64,000 bases of DNA, taken from contig OY755039.1 in the NCBI GenBank assembly GCA_963576565.1, forward strand, positions 86,633,207 to 86,697,206. Direction: 5' to 3'. Origin of the DNA: Aspidapion aeneum. Lineage: Eukaryota > Arthropoda > Insecta > Coleoptera > Brentidae. Of the stretch, positions 31,593-43,484 are shown piece by piece (the stretch's first letter is position 1; the number at the start of each line of letters is the position of its first letter). The notes beneath the pieces are model-generated. The model was not told where the DNA came from and searched no databases. It worked only from the letters and a program-made list of their open reading frames with translations. The position numbers were made by a program, and so were the translations under genes.

Positions 31593-34434
31593 TACATATA
31601 ATTTTTCTAAATTTTAACCTATTACAATAAAACGAAACTTCTGGGATCTTCAGGAAATCTGCTTAAAACCTCTTCTTCTACTTGTTTGTTTTTTTCTGAA
31701 ACTGATTTCCGGTGTACACTCAGCATGCATAAATGAAATGAACCGCTTAATCTATCCTCTGAAAAGATCGTTCTATGGTACTACATAGCAAAGCTGGCAA
31801 AATATGTAGAGCAGTTTTAATGATGGAAAAAAAATCCAAATTTTTTAACTCTTTATTAATGTTTTTTCCTCTCCACAGTATCATAATTTAGCCTGATTGT
31901 CAAATTTGTTTATTGCGCGTGCGCATTTTAAATTTATTTAAAGACAAGTCTAGCATAACAAACTGAGTGCCAATTGTTCAAAAGCTGGTAGGTTTTATTG
32001 GAAAAGTTATGCTTTAAAAACAGTATTAGAGGCTCCAAATAAGGTATTAATAAAGATTTCCTCCAGTACTCTGCTGGGTTATTTGCTGGAAAGTTCATAC
32101 GATTTTGCTGTCGCTCAACTATCATTGGCACTTAACTAACTCTTCTCCAAGCTTTTCGGCATGTGTGCTAGCCTCAGCTAAGCCAGTGTTCATAACTCCT
32201 TCTGCAGCTTCGCGATGATGTTTAATAAGATCTAACACTTTTTAATATGATTTCCAGATTGCAATAAATCTAAACTTTTAGATTGCAAGATATTGGCCAC
32301 AGGTTCCAAAAAGTTGTATTTAAATACAGCAATACTTTACTATTTTTAAGACCATTGTTAGCTCCCGCTAAATTTCGCGGCTGTTTGTAAATTTAAAAAC
32401 CACACAATTGGATGACGGACAGAGTGCATTTTTCGCGCATTTGGACATGCGCACCAAGAATCAGTGAGATCTTTTTTTCGACCGCCTCGAGAAAATGGCG
32501 TGTTAATTTCTTTCTCCAACTATTTCAAATTTCTACACTTTAAAGTGCTCGATTTTGGTGTACTGAAGCATAGAACTAGAAACTTCAGCCCTTCAGCTAC
32601 GTGGTGCCATCATTAGATCAAGACAGGGGCCCCTTGGAACGTGGAGAAATTGGCTGCAAACTGGTGAGTGCTTTGTTTCTGATTTCCGTTGTGTGGTACC
32701 AACAATTAACCCATGGACCTTAATTATTTCGTGATTTCATATCAATATATTTGTGTTTGTTCGCGCTTTCCTTAATTAAAAAATATACAGTCCATTGCAG
32801 TTATCGTTATTCTAACTGCGGGCAAACAACCATCGTCTCTCACAAAGGAGAGGAATATTTATAAAACTAATTCACAGAAAAAAAAAACGAATTATATTCT
32901 TCACAGTATAATATATCGTATTAGGTAAGTATTTCTATTGTATAATATTATGTAGATAGGAATAAGTTCTAACTTGACTGATTGATTGTTTTGTTTAGAA
33001 ATTAGGAAATTATTAAATTAATTTCAACTTTTAGGGAGGGGCAATACATAAAAAGACAACATTATAAATGTTTAAAAGTGAGGTTAAAAATAAGAAAAGG
33101 CCGTATAAAAAGTACGTTTCAATAGACATTTATTATTATTTTATTATTAGCAGTAATAGTGTCGGGGAGTATTGTGACAGACAGAAAGTCGAATTTATAA
33201 GTAGAGTCATTAATTTTCCATTAATAAAGGCGGCACTACTAATTCCAGTTCTTATAATACACAAAGGATTAATTTTGAAAGAAGAGAGCTGTTCTTATAA
33301 TGGGAAACGATCAGAATAGTGACCGATACTATTCTACCTGGCTTTATTGCAAAAAGTCTCAAATAACTCATTGGTCCCAGCCACGTTACGGCCTAGCAGT
33401 ATTTATATAAAGTTGTTCCTTATTACTGCAAGCCTCATTTTGGAATTTACAATAAGTCTCTATTATCTCTTTATTATTTCTACAAACAAGCAAGGAACAA
33501 AAGGCAAATAAAATTACGAAACGGCACAAAATTTGAAATTGGTTTCAGGTGTCCTAATAATATATTTTAATATAAACATCCTGCAGGAAAGGGTTTGTTA
33601 ATGACAAGAAAATTAAAAGACATATTTATTTCATAATATTAATCGAATAGAATTAATAATATGACCAAACATTTAAAAGAAAACTTAAAGTTAATTAAAC
33701 ATTAGACAAAAATTATTCCCTTCAAATCCAACTTAATAACTCCAAAACCCAAATGCCAACTCTCAAAAGCCATAGAAAAAAAACCTGAGCTATTTATTTT
33801 AAAAAAATTAGTTTTCCGCCTATGAACAAAAAACAATGATTGAATGTACAAAACATTAATACAATAAACAAGTTCATTGATTCAATGAAGTTTTAGATTG
33901 AATAAATTTATTTTGATCATCGGCTGAAAATCAATTAAATGATGATATTAGGGATATTTAGCATGTCCCATTTTTCACTTATTGTTTATTTGAGACATGC
34001 GCAGCTACCTGGTTTGAACTTTATCGCTTACTAAAGGACAATGTTCGATCATACTTGTGTTCTAATAACGCAGGCTACTAGTTCCTTTATTTAGAGACAG
34101 TGTTACCGCGCGTATAACGTGATGACAAAATGTAATGTAATTTTAAATTATTTTTGATACCAGACAATAGGCTATTTGACAAATTTTAGAAAAGAGTTTA
34201 GAATGATACATAGATCCCTAATTTGCTACGCAAAATTATTAAAATAGTATATTTAATCATGACTACATTTAAAATCAAGTTTTCTAATATCCGATTTGAA
34301 TTTGCCGCTAAACCGCTCATTTCTAGCATGGCGTTGCAATGACGTCACAGCGCAGTAAACTCGCGGACAGATACACGGCATTCAAGTGTTTATTTGTTTT
34401 TGGTCTGTGTTTTTACTGTTTTTTATATAAAAAA
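31593..34434. other. Mostly unrecognised non-coding interval
   Basis: No coding region could be supported. At 32,440-32,690 the base composition is more balanced and ends in CAAACTGGTGAGTG, a good splice-donor context, so a non-coding or 5' exon is possible. An ORF at 33,068-33,319 (83 codons, basic N-terminus, then hydrophobic stretches) shows no recognised domain. A CCTGGCTTTATTGCAA segment at 33,346-33,480 recurs in part near 51,800. Confidence 0.35.
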
Positions 34435-34604
34435 ATGACCTATAAGGGGTGTGTAGTGCCTCAGTGTTCGAATACTAGCATAAAAACACCAGAAGAACTA
34501 TTTATTCATGCACCTACAGCAGTAAAAGAACGGAAAAAGTGGCTAGAACTTGCTCGAAGAGACCCAAGGGCCTTATCTAATACATTTGTGAAGATCACTT
34601 TGAT
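34435..34604 (+). pseudogene. THAP-type zinc-finger exon, frameshifted
   Basis: From an ATG at 34,435 the frame gives CVVPQC near residues 6-11, a KTPEELFIHAP segment, a KERKKWLELARRD helix near residues 31-43, then ends out of frame. One base step away lies CEDHFD (from about 34,587), the C-x2-H half of the C2CH zinc site, followed at once by GTGAGT, a good splice donor. THAP domains bind DNA and occur in P-type transposases, transposon-derived proteins and host regulators. The frameshift between the two halves near 34,586 suggests a pseudogene. Inverted ATGACGTCAC and CAGTAAAC words flank it at 34,339 and 35,351-35,374, so it may be a transposon remnant. No downstream exon is clear. Confidence 0.62.
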
Positions 34605-35834
34605 GTGAGTATAACTAAATTGTTTCTATTAATTCTTCTCACGTTGTCTATAATATATATAACTATTTCGTAAATGACCATGAAATTTTTGAGGTTATGT
34701 TTATTACAAGGGGTGAACAACTATAATAGGCAGAAAGGTGTACAAATTTTTAGGCGGTGCTAGGCAGGACTAGGGAGTACCTCTAAATACAGGATTAGGC
34801 AGTGCACATGCAGGCTAAATGGACTGAGCAGTGCATATGCAAGACTAGGCAGGGCATATGCAAGACTGGGCAGCACATATTTGTAATGAAGGGTCATAAG
34901 AATTCTTTGAAACAAAATGTATTTAGAAAATTTTGTTTAAAAAAAGGTTGGGTATTTAATTGAGTCTATTGTAAGTAGCATATTAAACAAAAAAGCAAAA
35001 CATATAACCTAACCTCAAAATCTAAATAAGTAAAAGTAGGCAAAGATTATCGTAAAAAAACTTTCATTTATATACAAAACAACTCTTCGAATACTTACAT
35101 GAACATTTTAACGTTTCTATATTCCGCAGAACAAAAATCACTGTTGTTGGCTAAGATGCCTGCCACCATAAAGGAATTCAGCATTGGCAAGTTGGAGCTA
35201 TCGGCTTTGGAGAATCTGTTTTCCATTAACAATGTTTTTTATAAGCAAAACACAAAATAAAATCTAATTTAGGACGATAATTCGCACTTTAAACAAAAGC
35301 AAACATTACCATCCATAAGAAAATAACACAGAAAATAGGTTCGTTAGAGGCGTTTACTGTTTTGTGACGTCACTCGCAGCTGATTGGTAGACCGCCTGTT
35401 TTGAATCACGTGGCTAATTATTTTAATTCAATGAATTTATTTAATTAAAAGAACTATGAATTTGAGAAAAAATTAAACAAAAAAGTTTGTTTTTAGCATT
35501 CCTAAGACCTAAAGAGATATCTAAAAATAAATATATATTTATTTTGTACTAGTGTCACACACCTTATTATTTCAAGAGCTAGTTTAGTTTTGTCATTTAT
35601 TGAAAATTATTTTTACGGGTAGATATGTGTTGTTTGGCGACAGTCTTCACCAACTAACCAAAAGTCATCATTGTTCTGTAAAGTGTATAAAAGAAAGAAG
35701 AAGTATACAGTAAACAGTTAAACTGGCGGTTTTTCACCGGTATTGGTTTTTCAGCTTTTCCCTCCCACAAGGTACAAAATCACATCAACGTGAACAAAAG
35801 TAACAAAGTTTTTTTTTACTTGAAAACAACTTCA
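34605..35834. other. Interval downstream of the THAP exon
   Basis: A short imperfect array (GGCAGTGCATATGCAAGACTA type, 20-28-bp units) lies at 34,741-34,885. At 35,115-35,260 a TTCTATATTCCGCAG word resembles a splice acceptor, followed by a 34-codon ORF at 35,157-35,261; neither is strong. CRE-like TGACGTCA is at 35,366-35,373. The piece 35,660-35,760 resembles 12,730-12,830. Confidence 0.4.
34741..34885. repeat. Short imperfect tandem array, 20-28-bp units
   Basis: Five to six units share GGCAG(T/G)GCAYATGCA followed by GACT or GGCT and AG. Units drift in length. It lies in what would be the intron after the THAP exon. Confidence 0.65.
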
Positions 35835-38800
35835 TTTTTTTTATTTAGTCGGTTTAGAACGTTTTTCTACGTTGTCCGACGCCTATTCTCCACCTCCTTC
35901 GATCCTGACAATCATCTTCTGTCAGATTTTTTTGACTCATTGATCTTTGGATTGACTGTTGCCATTCTAGTTTAGGACGCCCTCTTTTTCTGCGCCCTAT
36001 TGGTTGCCATTCTAGGACCTGCTTTGGTAATCTTTCGTCATTCATCCGTTGTACATGGCCGTACCATATCAGTTGTCTTTTAGTGATGTCAGCCGTTATG
36101 CTCCCTTCGATTCCCATTCTTTCTTTTATGATCTCATTTCTTATGTGATCTGTTCTAGATATTCTCATTGATCTTCTTATTGCATCCATTTCGACACTTT
36201 CCATTTTTGTTTTGTATTTTTCTGTTACGCGACAAGTCTCTATTCCATACAACAGCGTGCTTTTCACCATTGTTTCATATATGTTAAATTTTACATTCTT
36301 TTTTATCTCTCTGCTCCATAAAATACTGTTAAGACATCCAATAACCTTTTTTGCTTTTACTATTCTTTTTTCCAGTTCTTTACAGTCTGTTCCTGTCTTA
36401 TCAAATGTGACACCCAAGTATAGATACTCATTGCATGGAGATATTACTTGTCCATTGTCTAGTTCTAACTCACTGGATTCGTTTCCAATACATAAGTACT
36501 GTGTCTTATCCACGTTCACTGTTAATCCCCACTTTTGGTATTCTTCCATTAACTTTCTCATCATATACTCCATGTCCTCTTTATCATTAGCTACAATTAC
36601 TTGGTCGTCAGCAAACTGTAGTGTGTATATGGTAAATCGGTCATTAAGTTGTATTCCCATGCCGTGCACTTTCCGTTTCCAGTTTTTTATAGCTACTGCG
36701 ATATATATTTTAAAAAGAGTTGGAGAAATACAACATCCCTGTCTTAAGCCTTTTGTTACCAGGAATTCTTTTGAAAATCGATTTCCAATTTTAATTTTAG
36801 ATTTTGAACCTTTGTATAGTTCTTTTATCGCTTTTATGTATGTATGATTGCTATTAGTCTGCTCTAGCACTGTCCATAGTTTTTCTACTGGAATGGTATC
36901 ATTTGCTTTTTGTAGGTCCACAAAGGTAACATGAGTCTCTATATTTCTGGCGCTCCTTTTCTCAATTACTTGTTTAAGACAAAAAACATTATCACTATCA
37001 AGATCTGCCTGCACGAAACCCACTTTGCTCTTCTTCTTCTTGTTCATGAAAATCCTTCTCTATTAGATCTCTAAGAATCATACCGTACAATCTACTGAGA
37101 GTACTAGTTACTGAAATTCCTCTGTAATTGTTGCAATCCAGCTTGTTTCCTTTTTTATGTATTGAGGATATGAATGCAATTTTCCAATCATCAGGTACTG
37201 GATGTCCGTTTATGCATTGATTGATAATATATGTGAGATTTTCGATTAGTTTCTCTGATCCATATTTGAGCATTTCAGCATATATTCCTCCAGGTCCGCT
37301 AGCTTTTCCGGATTTAAGCTTTTTAATACTATTTTTTATCATTTCTTTTTCGATGATTACTTCCTCTCCGTGTACTTCTATGTCTCTCCTCGGAGAGGCT
37401 GCCAGATATTCGGGTCTCGTTTTCTGCAGCAATCCCTTGTAGTGTTCTGTCCATTGTTCTGGTTTGATGATCTGGATGTTTACTTTTTCTTTTGTTGGGT
37501 TTTTTACTGTAGAAATGAATTTCCATACTTCAGAACTCTGCCTACCTCCTACGTGTGTATTGATATCGTGGCATTTGCGCTCTAACAGTTCATTTTTTTC
37601 TGTGCGTATCAAATTTCTCAGCTGTCTTTTGGTTTCCCTGTAGATTTCTAGGTCTCTTTGTTCTTTAGTACTGAGCCATTTCAAGTATGTGCGTTTTTTC
37701 TCTTTGACCATTTCCTGTATTTTTTCCGTCCACGACATCTTCCTGCTATTTCTATTATCTTGGTATCCAACAGCTTCGATGCTTGCTTCCTTCAAGCTTT
37801 TTATTATGTTTGTATATATCTCTTCAAATGAGTGTTCTGTGTTTATTAATGTTTTATCTAATCGGTTCTGATACAATCTTTGAGTACTTTCGATTTCTAG
37901 ACTTCTAAAGTTTTATTTTTGATTGTCTTCGATGCATTCTAGGTATTCATTTTCTTCAATACTTTCGACCTGTGTGTTTTTCTGAAAGGGAATAATATTT
38001 TTGCTTTTACCAGATGGTGGTGAGATCCACAGGTAATACCACGAAGTGCTCGCACATCATACCACTTTAATTGCGAGTGTTGTCCACCTATAGCATAGTC
38101 AATGATTGATTTAAGATTTCTTGTTGGCTGAATCCAGGTATATCGATGAATATCCTTATGCCTAAAAAAACCATTATTCATTTTTAGGTTGTGGGTTTCA
38201 CACAATTGCATCAGTCTCAAGCCATTATCATTTGTTACTTCTTCTCCAAATGGTCATATTACTTTGCTCTGGGTTTGTCTACCAGTTCGGCTATTAAAAT
38301 CGCCAAGCATAATTATTTCTCTGGTATTACCGATTTTGGTGATAGTCTCATCAAGTTGGTCAAAGAACAGTTGTTTTCTAGCTACTTTTTCGCCATCTGA
38401 TGGTGCGTAGACTGCTATTATGCTTATATTATAACCAAGCATCTTCATGTTCACTCGAAGTATGTTTTCACTAATGCAATCGTAGTCGGTAATCTTATTT
38501 TTTAGGTTTTTCTTTATTAATAAGGATACCCCTCTGGCTGCTCTTCTTTCTTTTGGGACTCCAGTGAATATATGGACGAAATTGCCGACACTATTCGTAC
38601 CTGTTCCTTTCTTTTTTGTCTCTGTAAGTGCAATGATATCGATCTTACAATTCTGCACTTCGGTTGCAATAAGGTCCAACTTTTGATTCACTCCCTGTAC
38701 GTTCCATGTAGCTATATTCATAGTCCTTTGTCTTTGCTTTTTTCGTCTTTGCGAATTTCCATCTATTGCTCCTTGTTTAGGCTTTTTGGTAATTGCTTCG

Positions 38801-39165
38801 TTTTACAAGTATTAGAGAACCAGTCTAATGCCTCAACCCCCTACTTGGAGGGCCAGGATTTTTAATCAAGGTTTTTCTCCTCTAGCCTTTGACGAGCCAA
38901 CGCCATACTGTAAGGCAACATCTGTCTTTTATACCATCCCTAAAAGAAATGGTTGCCACCTACGCTATGATCGCCGTACCGAGGTCCATTCTCTCCGCCT
39001 TTCATATCGATGTGGTCTTCTCCCGTAACCCTGGGAAAGGGACCCTAGACAGGTGCTAACTCTCCGGGTCGGAGAGTACCTGGAATCTACGGAGGGCAGG
39101 GGTCGATTCATTTCCCCTGATAGACATCTGACGAGGTCTACCCGTACCCCGTACCATATAATATT
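35835..39165 (-). mobile_element. RTE-like non-LTR retrotransposon, about 3.3 kb, nearly full length
   Basis: The minus strand carries a 5' UTR of about 440 bp (39,165-38,722), a single broken ORF and a very short 3' UTR. Endonuclease-RT layout with a C-terminal RGRPK-type basic motif is characteristic of the RTE-like group in insects. The 3' end shows no long poly(A). Boundaries are approximate, and no target duplication was found. Confidence 0.83.
35854..38721 (-). pseudogene. RTE-like endonuclease-reverse transcriptase, frameshifted
   Basis: Domain order on the minus strand: endonuclease (38,721-37,939; TWNVQG, LTETK, LGDFN, then SHHHL where SDHHL is expected), linker (37,876-37,450), RT (37,450-36,300; motif A FVDLQKANDT, motif B KGLRQGCCISPTLF, motif C FADDQVIVA), and C-terminal domain with a WYGHVQRM segment and GRRKRGRPK. 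Frames change near 38,220-38,255, 37,880-37,940 and 37,000-37,045. The loss of the endonuclease aspartate in SDH is independent evidence that the copy is dead. RT motifs are intact. Acts in target-primed reverse transcription. Confidence 0.85.
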
Positions 39166-40247
39166 TATTTTGTTAAATCTACATGCTTAAAGATACCTTA
39201 AAAACAAGGAGAAATCACGCTATAAAATGTACTTCTTGCTGAAGTTTCTGGTACTGTGTATATAACGTGTTTTTTACCCTCGGTATTTTCATGTACCAAA
39301 TTCACACTTGAAAAGTCCTCCACAACATGTTCTAAAACGCCACTAGATTAAGACTTCTCAAACCTACTGACTTTCTGCGTCTTTTTTGGTCAACATTTTT
39401 TTAACTTGACTTAACAGACGCGAAAGAAAGTTATAAAAGTTCACTAGTTTAAGACTACAACACTTCAAGACAATTTTAAAGATGGCGCTCAAGGCAAGAC
39501 AAAATATCTATGTATCTATCTTTATACATTATGTTTTTTTCTAAAAGTTAAACAAGATTTATGAACACTTTCACATGGATTTCATGTGGATCAGGGATCA
39601 GTCCCTTAACAGGTTTTTGGAGTTTAGAGGCCAAAGCACTGCCTAATAGATTTCTTCAAAGTGAAAGATCCCGACTATAGGTGGCGATGCTGCTAGTAAA
39701 ATCTCAAAAATATTCGGTAGGAAAGCCATGCAAGTCGCGTTTTAAAATTCGTGTAGAAAAGGCGTGAATCTAATGTGATTTTAACGTTGATAAAAATCAC
39801 TTGAAACTAACGTAAAAACATTGCTGTTTTAATTTGTTAAAGGCGTTTTTTAATTTGTTAAAGGCGTTATTAAAACGCAGTTTTTAGCAACGTTATTTTT
39901 TATAACGTTAATGAATGACTTAAACTTGTTTTCATATATGAAATAAACATTTTTTTCTAGCAGCTTTTAAAATCAACGTTTTTTTTCTCACGCCTTTTTA
40001 CGTGTTAAATACGTGATTGTGCTATGTGGGCTAGTTATTTTAAGAACTTTTTAATTAATTTTGCCTATACAGAACCGAAAATAGGATAACAGATAAATAA
40101 AGGATATCAAAAATAACCCAAATAAAAATTGTGTTTGCAAAAGGTCAAAATTGGGCTTCTAAATATCACATGACATCTGTCATTTAATGTCGCATTTATA
40201 AAGGATAAAGTTAGCTAAAAGAGTGCGTGCAAAAGGTCTCTATTACG
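39166..40247. other. Non-coding interval with dispersed repeat
   Basis: AATTTGTTAAAGGCGTT occurs twice in a row at about 39,832-39,868. From 40,030 to 40,247 the sequence matches the dispersed repeat at 12,775-13,035 and is broken by the hAT insertion at 40,248. No gene supported. Confidence 0.4.
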
Positions 40248-41545
40248 CAGTGGCGGCTCGTGAAGTATAAGAATGGGTGTGCGCTATAATAAGTGAGTCG
40301 AAATAAATTTAAAATAAATAAAGTTAAAAAAATTTGCATATTTATTTGTAACCAAATAAAAGAACTTATGGTGCCCACTAGGTAATAAGATTGTCAAAGT
40401 AAAAAAAAGCAGGTCTCCAATAAATAAAAATATGACTACACAAAAAAAAATTACCTACAGTATAGGTACATACATATTAGTTTTTAGCCAACGATGTATA
40501 ACATTAATTTAATGTACAAAACCGTTTTATCTTAGCTTTTGATTCAAATACCATTTCATATTGTAATGTTCGTATATGTTGATTCAAAAATTCAGGCTTT
40601 TTAATTTTTGCCTGTAGATGATTTAAGTCAGTTACCCCTATGCGGCTCCAGCTTTTATCCATGCTTGCATTGAAAAGTAATAAACAGGGAAAACAAAATA
40701 ACGAGTTTGTAACATCACATTCACAAATCCAGTTGTTTTTTTGGTAAATATCTTTTCTAAAGTATCTTTTAAAATTCCTACCTTCTTTTCTTTTGGAGCA
40801 AGTTTGCGATAATTCTAGTTCTGGTCGGCCTTCCTAATCTTTTAATTTCAATTTTTTAATTTAAATTAAAGGAGGAAAAGCTTGCTATAATGTTTTGTAC
40901 ACAATTAAGTCTTGAATTACTTCCAGGATTACCCGAACCCGAACTTATAACTGCCCCAGACATATTTGACACTTGTAGATAATAATTAACCCAAAAATTA
41001 CAAACAAGAAGCCGAAAACAGCATAAAATTCACTTAAAAACTGCGTAAAAAAATTTTAATTACGCCCTCAGACTAACAATGTTTATTAATCTAGGATTAC
41101 GCCCAATACACGCATACTATAACGATAATATAAACAGTAATCAGCTGAGAACCATAAAAAAACGATGCAAGTGTGTATTGATTTAGCGCACCACCCCGCC
41201 CTTTTCACGGCCGATATCCTGAGCATTTCCGATCCAATTGCGTGGCAAAAATTGGATTAAAGAGGAACGCCGAATCCACGCGCACCTCCAGATTCAAGCC
41301 CGCCCTCTCATATCTCTAGATTCAAGCGAGGCGAGGCGATCGAAGGTCACCGTATGCGGCAGCAAGCGTCAAGTCGATATTAATTACTTCCGTTAATGGC
41401 CGATAGATGCCACTAGCGGGATCGGGATCATTACTAAATAAATAAAAAACAACAGTAATTATTTAATAATAGTTTGTTTTTATTTTTTTTTCTTATTTTT
41501 GCTGGGGGTGCGCGCACCAGCGCTCCTATGGACGAGCCGCCCCTG
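40248..41545 (-). mobile_element. hAT transposon derivative with perfect 8-bp duplication
   Basis: The identical 8 bp CTATTACG flank it at 40,240-40,247 and 41,546-41,553. Ends are CAGTGGCGGCTCGTGAAG and its near inverse (GGACGAGCCGCCCCTG). The interior holds a transposase N-terminal remnant on the minus strand at 40,504-40,833. At 1.3 kb it is much shorter than an autonomous hAT. GC-rich DNA lies at 41,180-41,420, unlike the surroundings. Confidence 0.93.
40504..40833 (-). pseudogene. hAT transposase N-terminal TTF-type zinc finger fragment
   Basis: A 110-codon open minus-strand frame without a start codon reads GRPELELSQ, then a basic RNFKRYFRKDIYQKN segment, the zinc finger (WICECD then LFCFPCLL), and GVTDLNHLQAKIKKPE. 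This order (GRP motif, basic segment, TTF finger, GV-DL-HL-KIKKHE) is that of the N-terminus of the ZMYM1-like/DUF4371 group of hAT transposases. The catalytic core and dimerisation domain are absent. A TAG lies immediately upstream. It is a remnant of a longer gene. Confidence 0.82.
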
Positions 41546-41553
41546 CTATTACG

Positions 41554-43315
41554 TAACTTTTCATTCATCATTAGCATTAATGGATTTTGAACAAAATATA
41601 TTCAGCTCCAGTGTCGATCACTATTTTTGATGAAAATCTCATAAAAATCGGTTCAGAGGATTAGGAGCTATCGTGGGCCGGACAGACATACCCACACAAC
41701 AACACACATACCTACACAGACACACACGGACAGACGCACAATGGGTTATATGAGAGGACTAGCGCGACACTCAATTTTAACTCAGTTTTAACCCACTTCT
41801 AGATATCGGATCAACTTCAAATTTGGTACACACTTAAAGTTCCGATGATAATACAATACAGCTCTCCCCCCCTTTGGAAATGCTGGAGGGGGCTACTATC
41901 TAAGTATCTCCGATATCGTTCAAAATTGGTATGCAGGGACTTTTGGGGATGGGGATCAAGAATTTTTAATTAGATTTTTAAATTTGTGAAAGTAACTCCC
42001 CCCTCCCCCTTGGACAATTTTGACCATCTTGTACATATCCGATCAAAATCAAAATTGTTGTGGACTTATAGTTATTATAAGTTACAAAGCAAATACAATA
42101 AAATATTATAATGCTTTAAAGTTGGCAACCCCTCACCCCTTTGAAGAGAGTGGAAAAGGATCATCTAAGTATCTCCGATTTTGTTCTAAATGGGTATGTA
42201 GGGACTTTTGGGGGTAGGGATCCCGATTTTTTAATTATATTTTTAAAATTGTGAAATTGGCGCCGCCCTTGTCCCTCTTGTAAATCAATTTTGACCAACT
42301 TGTACATAATAATATCCCATCAACATCAAATTTGGTATGGACATAGTTACAGCGACAATACAATATTATAAAGCTCTAAAGTTGGAAACTCTCCACCTTT
42401 AAGGATAGTGGAGGGGTTTTCGGGGTTTAGGATCACGCACCATATTTTTTCTTATTTAATAAGCTTTCGAACAAGTTTTCACAAGTTGGGTCTACCAGTT
42501 GCAAAAAAAGGTTGGATGTTACTAACTTTTTACTTAAGTTTTTTAATTAAATTATAAATTTTACTTAAAAGGATATTTTTTTTGTCTAAAAATGGCAAAA
42601 AAGTAAAGGTTAACTTTTTTTAAATATTTGCCAAAAAAAGTAGTTTATCGTTTTTCTTTTTTGATAAGCTTTCGAGCAAGGTGTCACAAGTGGGGTTATC
42701 TAATTTGAAAAAACTGTTTTAAGCGAGTACACCCCTTTGCAGGGAACCTATACAAAAAAGTTTCGAACAGAAATATTGCTCGTTAAAAATCTTAGTCGAA
42801 GTACTTTTGGATTTTTCAGAATAATCTAAATTCAATCCGCTGTCGAATTTAATCCATTTGGCTGATACACTGATTGTATAAAGACCACGTACATGGCAGT
42901 GTTTAGGGCTACCCCCAAAAACCAGGGGCAGCGAGGGGCAGCAAATTTTTTGTTTTTTTAGTCAAATAGTGAAAAAGAACCGAACCGAACCCCTCTCTCT
43001 AATATTCTGGTGGAGATTTTACTAATCCTTCCTAAGCTTGTTTCTGCAGGCTTTACAAAGAAAAATAGAGACGAAAATAAACGTAATATATTTCAAAAAA
43101 TTTTAACCATAAAAAGGGTTTTGGAATTAGAAAATAACTAGTAGTTTTTAAAAGTGCAGTTACTGCTTATGCCCAAAAACTGATGTTTGTATTGTCATTT
43201 TTTTTATTTAAAAATACTGTAAAAATACATACATTTTTCTCCCAAAATATTTTTCAACTTTGGGGCTCTGTTACAGAGAAATACATTAATACTTTTTTTA
43301 TCAGTTGCATTTTTA
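41554..43315. other. Non-coding interval with degenerate repeats
   Basis: Part of 41,560-41,770 resembles family A (TTAGCATTAATGGATTTTG, GAGCTATCGTG, ACACAC runs). The interval 41,799-42,450 is a degenerate tandem repeat. TAAGCTTTCGAACAAG and TAAGCTTTCGAGCAAG words near 42,460 and 42,665 mark another old duplication. The rest is AT-rich with no gene. Confidence 0.4.
41799..42450. repeat. Degenerate tandem repeat, 2.6 units of about 230-265 bp
   Basis: Each unit contains ATCAACTTCAAATTTGG or a close variant, AATACAATA, CTAAGTATCTCCGAT, GGTATG(C/T)AGGGACTTTTGGGG, and a C-rich CCCTCCCCCTTG stretch. Order and spacing are kept in successive units. Confidence 0.65.
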
Positions 43316-43452
43316 GCTCACACATATACTATACTATAGTAGTGTGAGCCATGGTGATCCTAATTTTTTCGAGAAAAAAAAAGTTGCTCCGATTTCAAAA
43401 ATTTTTATATATCTTTGCGTTTCAGTTGATTTTGAAACTTTTTTGTTGCGCC

Positions 43453-43484
<32 letters not shown>

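Noticed and set aside
33068..33319. 83-codon ORF with basic start
   Set aside because: No domain, no promoter or splice support, AT-rich codons typical of chance frames.
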